Positions 20,338-33,556 of a stretch of 64,000 bases of DNA are shown piece after piece; within the stretch, counting starts at the first letter, position 1, and the number at the start of each line of letters is the position of its first letter. Both the position numbers and the translations under genes were made by a program. A model generated the notes under the pieces. It had not been told where the DNA came from. It was given only the letters and a program-made list of their open reading frames with translations, and ran no database searches. The stretch comes from Xanthomonas cassavae CFBP 4642 (lineage in GTDB: Bacteria; Pseudomonadota; Gammaproteobacteria; Xanthomonadales; Xanthomonadaceae): the NCBI RefSeq assembly GCF_000454545.1, contig NZ_CM002139.1:2999906-3063905 (forward strand), written 5' to 3'.

Positions 20338-20835
20338 TTACTTGGCTTCAACGAAGGTGTATTCCGCGCCCTTGGGCTGGACGATGGTCTGCACGCGCGC
20401 ATTCTCGGCGGCGTCGCCAATGAACAGCACGCGCACACCCTTCATCGAATCCGGCTGCACGTCCTTGAACGCGGCTTCGATCAGGTCGGCCATCTTGGTG
20501 GAGGCCGAGGAACCGAAGGCCAGCATGTTGCCCGGCTGCACGCCACGGGCGAGTGCGGTCTTGACGCTTTCCAGCTGACGCTCGTAGCTGCCGGCGAATT
20601 CGGCATCGGACTCCGGCGGCAAGTAGTACAGGAACGGGCTGTTGGTGGTGGCGCCCAGGTTCTGGCCGACCACTTCCTGCAGATACTTCTTCCAGCCAGC
20701 GTTGTCGTCCTTGGCCGGCGCCTTCAGCGGCGCGGGAGCCGCAGCGGCGGTCGGAGCCGGCTCTTCCTTCTTGCAGGCGGTGACCGCCAGCGCGGCGATC
20801 GAAGCGAGCGCCAGAGCGCGCATGGTGTGTTTCAT
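20338..20835 (-). CDS. Hypothetical lipoprotein
   Basis: The 165-residue protein has a lipoprotein signal with LAVTAC (Cys at about 21). It is followed by KKEEP and an Ala/Pro linker to about residue 42, then a globular part of mixed alpha/beta type. A strong GGAGGAG ribosome site precedes the ATG by five bases. No known domain is recognised. It lies between coaD and the ferredoxin and could be in the envelope facing the periplasm. Confidence 0.85.
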   Translation of the reverse strand: MKHTMRALALASIAALAVTACKKEEPAPTAAAAPAPLKAPAKDDNAGWKKYLQEVVGQNLGATTNSPFLYYLPPESDAEFAGSYERQLESVKTALARGVQPGNMLAFGSSASTKMADLIEAAFKDVQPDSMKGVRVLFIGDAAENARVQTIVQPKGAEYTFVEAK

Positions 20836-20883
20836 GAAACTCCTCCCTTTGAACTGCGTGTGGTGATGTAACGAAAAATCGGA

Positions 20884-22010
<1,127 letters not shown>

Positions 22011-22240
22011 CGCGGCCTGCCGTTGACGGGCCGGCGGAGGTCGAACAGGACAGGAACGCGTGGTGGCATGGCTCGGAGCGCAGCAAGGGGTGCCCATGAT
22101 ACCGCCGGCTCCGCCCTACCGGCTCCGGCGCGGCTGCACGACACAATCGCGCCGGCGCGCCTTGAAATCATCCGCCGCTGGCCTCATCCCCCAGGCCATC
22201 GGCCGCGTTGCGGCCTGGACCACCACGGAGCACGACCCCA

Positions 22241-24145
22241 ATGACCGTTGAAACCGACAAGCAGACGCTGGGCTTCCAGACCGAGGTCAAGCAGCTGCTG
22301 CAGCTGATGATCCATTCGTTGTACTCGAACAAGGAAATCTTCCTGCGCGAGCTGGTCTCCAATGCCGCCGATGCCGCCGACAAGCTGCGCTTCGAAGCCT
22401 TGGTCAAGCCCGAGCTGCTGGAAGGCAGCGGCGAGCTGCGCATCCGCGTCGACTACGACAAGGACGCGCGCACTGTCACCATCGACGACAACGGCATCGG
22501 CATGAGCCGCGAAGAGGCGGTCTCCCAATTGGGCACCATCGCCAAGTCCGGCACTGCCGATTTCCTCAAGCACCTCAGCGGCGACCAGAAGAAGGACGCC
22601 AACCTGATCGGCCAGTTCGGCGTGGGCTTCTATAGCGCCTTCATCGTCGCCGACCAGGTGGACGTGTATTCGCGCCGCGCCGGCTTGCCGGCCAGCGAAG
22701 GCGTGCACTGGTCCTCGCGTGGCGAAGGCGAATTCGAGATCGCCAGCGTCGACAAGCCCGAGCGCGGCACCCGCATCGTGCTGCACCTGAAGGAAGGCGA
22801 AGAATCGTTCGCCGATGGCTGGACGCTGCGCGGCATCCTCAAGAAATACTCCGACCACATCGGCCTGCCGATCGAGATGCGCAAGGAGCATTACGGCGAA
22901 GCCGCCGACAAGCCGGTAGAGCCCGAATGGGAAGCGGTCAACCGCGCCAGCGCGCTGTGGACGCGGCCCAAGTCCGAGATCAAGGACGAGGAGTATCAGG
23001 AGTTCTACAAGCACATCGCCCACGACGCGGGCAACCCGCTGGCCTGGAGCCATAACAAGGTCGAAGGCAAGCTGGAATACACCTCGCTGCTGTTCGTGCC
23101 CGGCCGTGCACCGTTCGACCTGTACCACCGCGACTCGGCCAAGGGCCTGAAGCTGTATGTGCAGCGCGTTTTCATCATGGACCAGGCCGAGCAGTTCCTG
23201 CCGCTGTACCTGCGTTTCATCAAGGGCGTGGTGGATTCGTCGGACCTCTCGCTCAATGTCTCGCGCGAAATCCTGCAATCCGGCCCGGTGGTCGATTCGA
23301 TGAAGTCGGCGCTGACCAAGCGCTCGCTGGACATGCTGGAAAAGCTGGCCAAGGACAAGCCCGACGACTACGCCACGTTCTGGCGCAACTTCGGCCAGGC
23401 ACTGAAGGAAGGCCCGGCCGAGGATTACGCAAACCGCGAAAAGATCGCCGGCCTGCTGCGCTTCTCCTCCACGCACGACACCACCGGCGCACAAAGCGTT
23501 GGCTTGGCCGATTACGTGAGCCGTTTGGCAGAAGGCCAGGACAAGTTGTACTACCTCACCGGCGAAAGCTACGCGCAGATCAAGGACAGCCCGCATTTGG
23601 AGGTGTTCCGCAAGAAGGGCATCGAAGTGCTGCTGCTCACCGACCGCATCGACGAATGGCTGATGAGCTATCTCACCGAATTCGACGGCAAGTCGTTCGT
23701 GGACGTGGCGCGCGGCGACCTGGACCTGGGCAAGCTGGATTCGGAAGAAGACAAGAAGGCGCAGGAAGACCTCGCCAAATCCAAGGAAGGCCTGGCCTCG
23801 CGCATCAAGGCAGCGCTGGGCGACGACGTGGCCGAGGTACGCGTCTCGCATCGCCTGACCGATTCCCCGGCGATCTTGGCCATCGGCCAGGGCGACCTGG
23901 GCCTGCAGATGCGCCAGCTGCTGGAAGCCAGCGGCCAGGCGGTGCCGGAAAGCAAGCCGGTGTTCGAGTTCAATCCCACCCACCCGCTGATCGAAAAGCT
24001 GGATGCGGAAGCCGACATGGACCGCTTCGGCGATCTGAGCCGGGTGCTGTTCGACCAAGCCGCGCTGGCGGCGGGCGACAGCCTCAAGGATCCGGCCGGG
24101 TATGTGAAGCGGTTGAACAAGTTGCTGTTGGAGTTGTCGGTGTAA
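22241..24145 (+). CDS. htpG: Molecular chaperone HtpG (Hsp90)
   Basis: The 634-residue cytosolic Hsp90 homologue. The GHKL ATPase shows [14 protein letters not shown] (metal-binding Asn and the catalytic Glu before it), DNGIGM and [11 protein letters not shown] in the first 135 residues. The middle domain has the catalytic-loop Arg in the LNVSREILQ stretch, and the C-terminal dimerisation domain is complete. Length and order are normal. It is followed by a strong terminator. Confidence 0.98.
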   Translation: MTVETDKQTLGFQTEVKQLLQLMIHSLYSNKEIFLRELVSNAADAADKLRFEALVKPELLEGSGELRIRVDYDKDARTVTIDDNGIGMSREEAVSQLGTIAKSGTADFLKHLSGDQKKDANLIGQFGVGFYSAFIVADQVDVYSRRAGLPASEGVHWSSRGEGEFEIASVDKPERGTRIVLHLKEGEESFADGWTLRGILKKYSDHIGLPIEMRKEHYGEAADKPVEPEWEAVNRASALWTRPKSEIKDEEYQEFYKHIAHDAGNPLAWSHNKVEGKLEYTSLLFVPGRAPFDLYHRDSAKGLKLYVQRVFIMDQAEQFLPLYLRFIKGVVDSSDLSLNVSREILQSGPVVDSMKSALTKRSLDMLEKLAKDKPDDYATFWRNFGQALKEGPAEDYANREKIAGLLRFSSTHDTTGAQSVGLADYVSRLAEGQDKLYYLTGESYAQIKDSPHLEVFRKKGIEVLLLTDRIDEWLMSYLTEFDGKSFVDVARGDLDLGKLDSEEDKKAQEDLAKSKEGLASRIKAALGDDVAEVRVSHRLTDSPAILAIGQGDLGLQMRQLLEASGQAVPESKPVFEFNPTHPLIEKLDAEADMDRFGDLSRVLFDQAALAAGDSLKDPAGYVKRLNKLLLELSV

Positions 24146-24164
24146 GCCGCACTACTTCTGCGCA

Positions 24165-24200
24165 ACGCAAAGACCGGCCTAATCGCCGGTCTTTGCGTTT
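24165..24200 (+). terminator. Intrinsic terminator after htpG
   Basis: A 14-base perfect stem, ACGCAAAGACCGGC with GCCGGTCTTTGCGT, and a CTAATC loop, followed by a short T-run. It lies 19 bases past the htpG stop. Confidence 0.9.
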
Positions 24201-24602
24201 AAATGTTGGCATCCACATCCAGCAACTCAAGTTCTCGTTGATCTCTTGGTCGTCTCTCGCCATATTTCCCTGGATAACGGCATGACCATCAATTATTCCC
24301 GGCAAGGCAAACCGACAGACAATCACTTCATCGAGTCATTCATGACAGCCAGCATGCGTGTCTCAACACACATTGGCTCCAGCCACTAGACAGCGCACAT
24401 CAGAAGTTCAAAGACTAGAGGATCAGTGATACTCATTTCCCACCACCCCTTCGATCAGCAATATCCTATCGACTGAGTTCGCCACCTAGTTTGCTCTCCG
24501 AACAAAGCCGAGTTTCCCAGGCGTGTGAGCATCTAACGCAGGGGGGCGGTGAGAAAATAGCAGGATTTCGGAATTTCTCAGCAATGCTTTAGGATGGCAA
24601 CC
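24201..24602. other. AT-richer spacer with transposase scar
   Basis: Base composition drops compared with the flanking genes. Apart from the IS3-family remnant at 24258-24418, no gene is seen. A GAGAAAATAGCAGGATTTCGGAATTTCTC dyad (24551-24579) lies shortly before the small ORF and might be part of its promoter region. Confidence 0.5.
24258..24418 (+). pseudogene. Remnant of an IS3-family transposase (OrfB C-terminal part)
   Basis: One frame reads DNGMTINYSRQGKPTDNHF followed by IESF, the conserved segment of the IS3-family DDE integrase around its last catalytic Glu. The frame is lost shortly after; a second frame then reads LNTHWLQPLDSAHQKFKD and stops at 24416-24418. Neither end of an element is visible. 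This is an old scar of an insertion in the spacer after htpG. Confidence 0.75.
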
Positions 24603-24920
24603 ATGAAATTTATATCACTGATGCTATTTCTATCTTTCACAGGCGCTTCTGCCGCGGAACCCGGTAACGCAGAAACCTTCAAAGCAATTGAGGCGGCAAG
24701 CAAAGATTTTAAGAATCGAATTGTCGCAATGTATCCAGCCAGCGGCGAATACTCGGCTCTGCGAGACCTCGAGTCCTATTCCATGGGGATTGCCCGAACA
24801 CCTTCAAAAATAGTCATCGTCTTTTTAGTGGATAGGCGCTTAGGAATCATAGGCGGCGGCGGAGAATACACGCTGAGCAAAAAGGACGCGAAAGTTATAA
24901 GCTTTCAGGGGTACGAATAA
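24603..24920 (+). CDS. Small secreted protein of unknown function, AT-rich
   Basis: The 105-residue ORF has a clear signal peptide (MKFISLMLFLSFTGASAA) and an AGGA ribosome site eight bases before the ATG. The mature part of about 86 residues ends in a strand-rich segment with GIIGGGGEYTL. Codon use is clearly more AT-rich than in neighbouring genes, and it lies beside a transposase scar, so horizontal acquisition is likely. No family is recognised; small size and export would suit an immunity-type or envelope protein, but that is speculation. Confidence 0.7.
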   Translation: MKFISLMLFLSFTGASAAEPGNAETFKAIEAASKDFKNRIVAMYPASGEYSALRDLESYSMGIARTPSKIVIVFLVDRRLGIIGGGGEYTLSKKDAKVISFQGYE

Positions 24921-24994
24921 ATTCGCACAGCCTTCCTGCTTTCCGACGTCTCGTAGAAGCTCGTCATACGAATAACACGCGCTAGCTACAGCGC

Positions 24995-27370
24995 TCACGC
25001 CGACGCCAACACCCAACACCCAAACGCAGGCCCGGCCGAGTAGCCGGTCTCCGGTTCGATGCGAATCTGCAGGGTGTCGCGACCGGCGACTGTTGCTGGC
25101 AATGCGTAGTCCACATCGACGAACTCCAGGCCGCGGTTGCCGTCAAGGCGTTCGTTGGCGATGAGTTCGCCGTCGGCGAGGAGGCGGAAGCGACGGCGGG
25201 TTTCGTCGCCCCAGTAGCGCAGGCGCAGGATGCGGGCCTGGGCGGTATTGCGCAGGGTGAAGGCCATGAAGCCGCCAGTCCGCACGTCGCGGCCGGGCCG
25301 GCGGCGGTAGCTGAGCGGGTTGGAATTTTCCCCCTGCAGTGCATGCGCCTTTTCCGAGGCATCGTCGCCTAGCACGATGCGATCGAGCGCGCGGATGTCG
25401 AGTGCGTGTTGCGCGGCCGCTACTGCCGCCAGTTCGGTCTGGCGTTGCTGCCATGCGGCGGCGTCGCGGTGTTCCAGGTAGACCGCGCTGCGGCGGTCGA
25501 ACTGGGCGTAGAACGGGGACAACTGCCACTGCTGCGCGCCATCGCTGTAGACGAAGGCTGTCTTGCCTGGCACCGGATGCAGTCGTTGCAGGATGTCCTG
25601 CCCCCCGATCAATGCCGGGGTCTTGCCCGACCAGGGCTTGGCGGCATCGCCCAGATCCACGGCAAGCACCAGCGGCCCGCGCAGCACCGAGACCCAGGCG
25701 GGATCGTCCGGGGTCGCTTCCAGGCGCAGCGGCATGTCGAACGCCAGGCTCAGGGTGTCGCCGCGCTGCCAGATGCGCGTGATGCGCAGATAGCCATCGC
25801 TGGCGGCGGTATCGACAGGCTGACCATTGAGTTGCAGGCGCGGCTGTTGCGCCCAGCCTGGCACGCGCAGTGCGAGCGTGCGTTGCTCGGCCGGCGCGGC
25901 GTCGATGCGCAGCGATGCACTGCCCTGCTCCGGCAATGCGCTGTGCAAGGTCATGTCCAGGCCTGCGGCGTCGCGCACCGTGGAGGGCACGTACAAATTG
26001 ATGTAGACGCCCTGCCCGTCCTGCCAGTAGATGGAATCGCCGAACTGCGCGTGCGCTTCCATGCCGCTGCCCACGCAGCACCAGAAATCGTCGAACGGCG
26101 AGGACCAGCCGCGCGCTTCGCCGGCCAGCAGCGGTGTCATGTAGGTGAACATGCCGGTGCGTGGGTGCTGCTGCGCCATCACGTGGTTGAGCAAGGTGCG
26201 CTCGTAGTAGTCGAAGAATTCGGCCTGCGGGCCCCACTGGTACAGATGCCGGGTGAGCTTGAGCATGTTGTAGCTGGCACAGTGCTCGCAAGTCTGCTCG
26301 GTGAGAAACTTCGAAATGCGGTCCGGCTGCTGGAAATATTCGCGGTCGCCGTTGCCGCCGATCACATAGGTGTGGTGGTCGGTGACGGTGTGCCAGAAGA
26401 AGCGCGCTGCCGCGCCCGATGCGGCATCGCCGGTGACTTCGTACTCGCGCGCCAAACCGATCAGCTTGGGGATGTTGGTATTGGAATGCTGGTGCACCAG
26501 TTCGTCACGCTGGGCGACCAATGGGTCGAGCACGGCGTGGTGATGCAGGCGTTGCGCCAGCGCCAACCATTGCGCATCATTGGTTCGCACATGCAGTTCG
26601 ACGAACGATTCGTTGAGGCCGCCGAATTCGCACGACAACACCTTTTGCAATTGCGCCTCGTCTAGCGCGGAGAAGATGCCTTGCAGGTATCCAGCCAGAC
26701 CCACCGCCACCTGCAGCGCTTGCGCGTTATCGCAATGCGCATGCACGTCGAGCAGGCCGGCGAACAATTTGTGCCACGTGTACAGCGGTGCCCAGCTGCC
26801 GTTGAGATAGAACGGCGCCGGGTCGATCTTGCCGCGTTTGAGCTCGTCGAAGACCGCGCGCCCGCTTTCGATCTGCCCGGCTGCGTCCTTGCGCGTGAAG
26901 CCGGCCACGTAGCCATCGCCGGCTTGCGCCTGGCAGCGCGCCAGTTCGCCGACCAGATACCCGGCGCGTGTGCGGCACTGCGCATCGCCGGTTTGCGCGT
27001 GCATCAGTGCCAGCGCACTGAGGTAGTGGCCGAGCGTATGCCCGGCGATGGTGTCCGCCTCCCAGCCGCCATAGGCTGGCGCCTTCGGGTCGAGGCCGGC
27101 ATACAGCACGAAGTTGTGCAGCAAGCGGTCCGGCTGCAGCCGCATCAGATAACGCCGGTTGGTGTGCAGCGCATCCAGGAACAGCGATGGCGTGAGCCTG
27201 ACCTGGGCGAGCGGCACCGCGCGCACGCTGCCCGGTTGTGCAGCGCTGGCCTGGGCCGGGAACCTCAGGAAGCCGGTAGCTACCGCCAGGCTGCTCCAGG
27301 CCAGAAAGCGCCGCCGCGACAACGACGGCGTGTGGTTGCAGGTCGATTCGCCTAGGTGTGCTTCCGTCAT
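24995..27370 (-). CDS. hypBA1: GH127-type beta-L-arabinofuranosidase (HypBA1-like), Tat signal
   Basis: The 791-residue protein begins with a twin-arginine signal (SRRRFLAWSSLAVATGF, residues 18-34). The DUF1680/GH127 catalytic (alpha/alpha)6 barrel shows the zinc site as E362-H-C364 and C431-C432 in DDFWCCVGSGME; the cysteine thiolate next to zinc is the nucleophile in characterised GH127 enzymes. C-terminal beta-domains complete it. The family removes the terminal beta-L-arabinofuranose from hydroxyproline-linked arabinosides. It follows the intact TonB receptor, 145 bases apart, in the same direction. GH146 is a close alternative. Confidence 0.85.
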   Translation of the reverse strand: MTEAHLGESTCNHTPSLSRRRFLAWSSLAVATGFLRFPAQASAAQPGSVRAVPLAQVRLTPSLFLDALHTNRRYLMRLQPDRLLHNFVLYAGLDPKAPAYGGWEADTIAGHTLGHYLSALALMHAQTGDAQCRTRAGYLVGELARCQAQAGDGYVAGFTRKDAAGQIESGRAVFDELKRGKIDPAPFYLNGSWAPLYTWHKLFAGLLDVHAHCDNAQALQVAVGLAGYLQGIFSALDEAQLQKVLSCEFGGLNESFVELHVRTNDAQWLALAQRLHHHAVLDPLVAQRDELVHQHSNTNIPKLIGLAREYEVTGDAASGAAARFFWHTVTDHHTYVIGGNGDREYFQQPDRISKFLTEQTCEHCASYNMLKLTRHLYQWGPQAEFFDYYERTLLNHVMAQQHPRTGMFTYMTPLLAGEARGWSSPFDDFWCCVGSGMEAHAQFGDSIYWQDGQGVYINLYVPSTVRDAAGLDMTLHSALPEQGSASLRIDAAPAEQRTLALRVPGWAQQPRLQLNGQPVDTAASDGYLRITRIWQRGDTLSLAFDMPLRLEATPDDPAWVSVLRGPLVLAVDLGDAAKPWSGKTPALIGGQDILQRLHPVPGKTAFVYSDGAQQWQLSPFYAQFDRRSAVYLEHRDAAAWQQRQTELAAVAAAQHALDIRALDRIVLGDDASEKAHALQGENSNPLSYRRRPGRDVRTGGFMAFTLRNTAQARILRLRYWGDETRRRFRLLADGELIANERLDGNRGLEFVDVDYALPATVAGRDTLQIRIEPETGYSAGPAFGCWVLASA

Positions 27371-27515
27371 GGGATCAGCTTAGCTCCTGATGGCGCGCAG
27401 GCATGCGCGCAGGTTCGCAACAACATGATCGCCGCTGCGCTGGCAACGCTGCCAGTGACGTGGCGTCTGCGCAACCGGCCGCAATCGGCCACGCAGCGCC
27501 GCAACACCAGCGCAC

Positions 27516-30410
27516 TCAGAACTTCACCGTCGCGCGTGCCCAGTAAAAGCGGCCGAGCAGATCGTAAGTGGCCACATCGGTGTTCGCATTGCCCACGTTG
27601 TTGGCGTAGTACAGCGGCGGCTGCTTGTTGGCGATGTTGTCCACGCCGACTTCGAAGCGCGTATGCCACGGCTCGACGTTATAGCCAAGCTGCAGGTTGT
27701 TGTAGACGTAGGCACCGATATTGCGCACCACGGTCGGTTCGCTGGAATCGGCCGACAGGCTCTGGTCCGGATCCGAGTTGCCGATGGCGGTATGCCCCAC
27801 ATAACGGATGCGCCAGGTGGCACTCCAGTCGTCCAGTGCCCAGCTGACCGTGCCCAGCGCACGCCAGCGTGGGAAGTTGCCGTAGGCCTGGGTGTAGCGG
27901 CCCACGTTGTGGATGGTGACCGAGCTGGGGTCGGTGGTGTCGGGCAACACGTCGTAACGGGTGAGATAGGTGCCGTTGAGGCCGGCGGTGACATTGCCCC
28001 ATGCCATTGCAGGCAAGCGGTAGGTCAGGTTGAAGTCCATGCCCTTGGCCCACAGCTTGCCCAGATTGACGGTGGGCTCGGCGATGTAATTGATGGTGCC
28101 GTTGCCGTTGCGATGGATCAACGCGCAGAACGCGCTGGCCGAGTTGGCGAAGCATTGATTCAGCACCGTCTGCGCCGACACCGTGGTGATGGTGTCTTCC
28201 AGATCGATGCGCCACCAGTCCGCACTCAACGACAGGCCGTCGATCCACTGCGGGTCGTACACAAATCCGACGTCGTAGGACTTACCGGTTTCCGGCTTGA
28301 GCTGGTAGCCCGCGACTGCCGCGCCGGAGACCTTGCCCGACACCTGCCCGTCCGATTGCTGGTAGCTGCCATCGGCGGGCACATTGGCGCAGGCCACCGT
28401 GTTGCCGCCGGTGTAGCCGTTGCACGGGTCGTTGACGGTGGCCGCGTCGCCGGCCACGCCGGCATACAGCTCGTTGATGTTGGGTGCGCGAAACACTTGC
28501 GAGACGGTGCCGCGCAACAACAGGTTTTCGACGGGGCGGTATTCCAGCGACAGCTTGCTATTGGTCTTGCTGCCCACCGAGCTGTAGTCGGAAAAGCGCG
28601 TGCCCACGGTGATGTTCAGCGCATTGATGCCGGGCAGATCCTTGAGCAGCGGGAACAGCGCTTCGGCATAGGCCTCCTTGACATCGAAACTGCCACTCAA
28701 GCTGGACGAACAGAATTCGATCACGCCGCACAGGCCATTTTCATCGCCGGTCCAGAGCGGGTCCGAGGCGGTGGTGGAGCGCTCCTTGCGGTACGAAATG
28801 CCGGCTGCCAGGCTGGCCGAACCGGCCGGCAACTCAAAGAGCGTGCCGTTGGCATTGGCCTCGAATTGCTTGACCGTGTACACGCTGGTGACGATCGGGT
28901 TGACCACCATGCCCTGCAGGGTCGCCAGATTGGCGCTGTCGTTGAGGTTGAAGAAATTCAACGGCGTACAGCCGGCAATCGCTGCACCCGCGCTGCCGCA
29001 CTTGACCACGCCATCGCTATCCAGGAACGAGGGACCGATGGCCTGATTGAACGCGGCATAGTCGAGAAAGCCGTTGTTGATCGACTTCTGCTTGACCTTG
29101 CCGTAATTGAACGTGGCATCCCACTGCCAGGAGCTGTCGCCGAAACGGCCGCGCAGACCCGGGCTGATCTGGAAGTTGTAGGTGTTGTATTGGTAGCGGC
29201 GGTTGCCCAACACGGTGGCGCGCGTATTGAGGTCGTTGTAGGAGGTGCCGGTGGTGCGATCGGTGCCGAAATTGACGCCGAATGGGTTGTAATAGCTCTG
29301 CGCCGACACCAGGATGTTGTCGCCGTTGGAAAAGATCGGAATCGGCGCAATGATCGAGGCCGATTCGGTTTTACTGAACCAGGTATTGACGTAGCCCTCG
29401 ACGCTGTCGCTGAAGCGATACGTGCCCAGCAGGAAGGCATTGGTGCGTTTTTGCGGGGTCTGCAACAGGTTGAACGGCTGATAGTTGTAGGAATCTGAAG
29501 CAGCGTTATAACAGTGGAAATCGCCAGGACTCGCCCGCCCGCTGACACCGCTGTTGAGGGTGACGCGCCCGCAACCATTGGATTGTGCGAGCAGTTGCGA
29601 TTGATCCGAGCCATCGTTGAAGTTCACCGTGCCGGTGGGCGTGGCCGAGGAGCCCTGCTTCACCGGTTGGCCATTGGTCAGCGCGAGCGCATCCTTGGAG
29701 TAATCGCGCGCCGCTGCCGAGACGGCATCGATGTTGTGATACGACAGGCCGCCGATCAGGCTGCCGCGCTCCCAGGTCTTGCCGGCGGTCAAGGTGAAGT
29801 TGCGGCGGTTGCCGTCGCCTTCGCTGCTGGTGCCGAAGTCGCTGCTGAACTGCACGCCGTCCAAGCGCGAGCGCAGGATGAAGTTGACCACGCCACCGAT
29901 CGCATCGGAGCCGTACACCGCAGACGCACCGTCGCTGAGCACCTCGATGCGTTCGATCATGCTGGAAGGAATGGCGTTGACGTCGTTGTAAGCCAGGCGG
30001 ATGCCATTGACCAGCACCAGCGTGCGCTTGTCGCCCAATCCGCGCAGCGAGATCGCCGAGGCGCCGGTGCCGCCGCCGTTGTTGGTATACGGATTGGTCG
30101 CATTGCCGGCGATGGACGGCAGTTCCTGCAACAGATCGCCCACGGTCGCCTTGCCGGTGGCAGCGATCTGCTCCTGGCTGACGGTAACCACCGGGTTGGC
30201 GGTCTCGGTATCCACCCGGCGCAAACGCGAGCCGGTGACCACCACGCTGTCCAGCGTCTGCGTCGCATCGCCACCGGCAGCTTGCTGCGCAGCCACCGGC
30301 GCAACCGCACCTGCCGACAGCACCAGCAACAGCGCGGTGGTGAGCATGCTCGGCAACGGCCGCGTGGTGGCGCTGGTCGTGCGAGTCAGAGGCAACGGCA
30401 ACATCGGCAT
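27516..30410 (-). CDS. TonB-dependent receptor of the arabinoside/glycopeptide locus
   Basis: The 964-residue outer-membrane transporter starts MPMLPLPLTR, six bases after a strong AGGAG site. A signal peptide ends near AAQQ (residues 41-43), then a plug domain opens with LDSVVVTGSRLRR and contains DLLQELPSI, SLRGLG and VYGSDAIGGVVN. The long barrel ends in ARATVKF with the terminal Phe of outer-membrane proteins. Large cysteine-containing loops are typical of oligosaccharide or peptide receptors of this branch. It lies upstream of the GH127 gene. Its promoter region shares a two-part motif with two other genes in the locus. Confidence 0.93.
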   Translation of the reverse strand: MPMLPLPLTRTTSATTRPLPSMLTTALLLVLSAGAVAPVAAQQAAGGDATQTLDSVVVTGSRLRRVDTETANPVVTVSQEQIAATGKATVGDLLQELPSIAGNATNPYTNNGGGTGASAISLRGLGDKRTLVLVNGIRLAYNDVNAIPSSMIERIEVLSDGASAVYGSDAIGGVVNFILRSRLDGVQFSSDFGTSSEGDGNRRNFTLTAGKTWERGSLIGGLSYHNIDAVSAAARDYSKDALALTNGQPVKQGSSATPTGTVNFNDGSDQSQLLAQSNGCGRVTLNSGVSGRASPGDFHCYNAASDSYNYQPFNLLQTPQKRTNAFLLGTYRFSDSVEGYVNTWFSKTESASIIAPIPIFSNGDNILVSAQSYYNPFGVNFGTDRTTGTSYNDLNTRATVLGNRRYQYNTYNFQISPGLRGRFGDSSWQWDATFNYGKVKQKSINNGFLDYAAFNQAIGPSFLDSDGVVKCGSAGAAIAGCTPLNFFNLNDSANLATLQGMVVNPIVTSVYTVKQFEANANGTLFELPAGSASLAAGISYRKERSTTASDPLWTGDENGLCGVIEFCSSSLSGSFDVKEAYAEALFPLLKDLPGINALNITVGTRFSDYSSVGSKTNSKLSLEYRPVENLLLRGTVSQVFRAPNINELYAGVAGDAATVNDPCNGYTGGNTVACANVPADGSYQQSDGQVSGKVSGAAVAGYQLKPETGKSYDVGFVYDPQWIDGLSLSADWWRIDLEDTITTVSAQTVLNQCFANSASAFCALIHRNGNGTINYIAEPTVNLGKLWAKGMDFNLTYRLPAMAWGNVTAGLNGTYLTRYDVLPDTTDPSSVTIHNVGRYTQAYGNFPRWRALGTVSWALDDWSATWRIRYVGHTAIGNSDPDQSLSADSSEPTVVRNIGAYVYNNLQLGYNVEPWHTRFEVGVDNIANKQPPLYYANNVGNANTDVATYDLLGRFYWARATVKF

Positions 30411-30901
30411 GCAAGGCTCCTGAGTGTGACGAAAGACAAACCGTGGGCAATACCTGCCCGTGCCGGCGTACAGCGGCGCAGAGCGACGTAGATGGCAGAC
30501 GCACGCTGCAACAAACCGCTGGCACGGTCGTGTTGCAGAGGCGCAGACAACGTGCGACGCAGGCGACCGAACAGTCGCGCAGCAACGCGTGTTACCGGAA
30601 AGGTGGTGCATTCCTCACTGGATGCGCTTATGCGCTCCAGTTTTCATCAGCTGGTCACAATGTGCCTGTGCGCAGACGCCACGTCTTGTCGCATTTGGCG
30701 AACGCGCATGCGGAAAACAGCATGGTTCGCAACTGAACGATCACGTGTGGCGGCATGAGCGCGCTCGAGCCCGCACGCATTGGCACCGCTTGCGGCGATG
30801 GGAGTGCAGATGAAGCTGACAACGATCGATGCGCGGACGGGGGCATTGGGCCCGATGTGCCGCGCACGCCAACTCGCCGCACGCGACCAGCAGCGCGCGC
30901 A
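30411..30901. other. Leader and promoter region of the intact TonB receptor
   Basis: No coding frame is supported across these 491 bases. They hold the shared two-part motif at 30682-30717. Nothing resembling a terminator for the S9 peptidase gene upstream is seen. Confidence 0.5.
30682..30717 (-). promoter_or_regulatory. Shared two-part motif, copy 1 (upstream of the intact TonB receptor)
   Basis: Plus-strand CGTCTTG (30682-30688) and TGCGGAAAA (30709-30717) are 20 bases apart. The same two blocks with the same spacing occur at 42958-42993 and 45629-45663. Bases between and around are also partly conserved with the 42.9 kb copy (ATTTGGCG, GCATGCGG). It lies 272 bases before the receptor start, implying a long leader if it is at the promoter. 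Confidence 0.5.
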
Positions 30902-33217
<2,316 letters not shown>

Positions 33218-33556
33218 GGCAGGGATGTGTGGCACCTGTGACCTCAATTCGAGAAGACAGCGTGGCGTTGATGGACGATGGCTGGGCCGCTGACTGCAAT
33301 CGCTGCGGCAGACACACACCAAGGAAAGTGCGGCAGGCCGTCGGGTAGAGCAGACGCGACGGCTGCACGCGTGCGCCACATCTCTTGGCCATGCGTGGTC
33401 ATTCACGTCAGCGTGACTGAAACACTTGGGACACATTCGCAAGGCACGCGCGGCCAGTACGCAAAAGCCGATGTGTCATCCCCCACCGGTGCACTCCACT
33501 GCCTGCGCACCGTCAGCCATCGTTCGACTGCCGCATGCGGCGCTTTGTCGGCTGCT
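33218..33556. other. Spacer between the GH43 gene and the S9 peptidase gene
   Basis: No ORF on either strand looks coding. It probably holds the S9 peptidase promoter. The shared two-part motif of the locus is not found here, and no terminator is evident. Confidence 0.4.

Noticed and set aside
27371..27515. Possible small gene between GH127 and the TonB receptor
   Set aside because: Only short frames without ribosome sites or natural composition.
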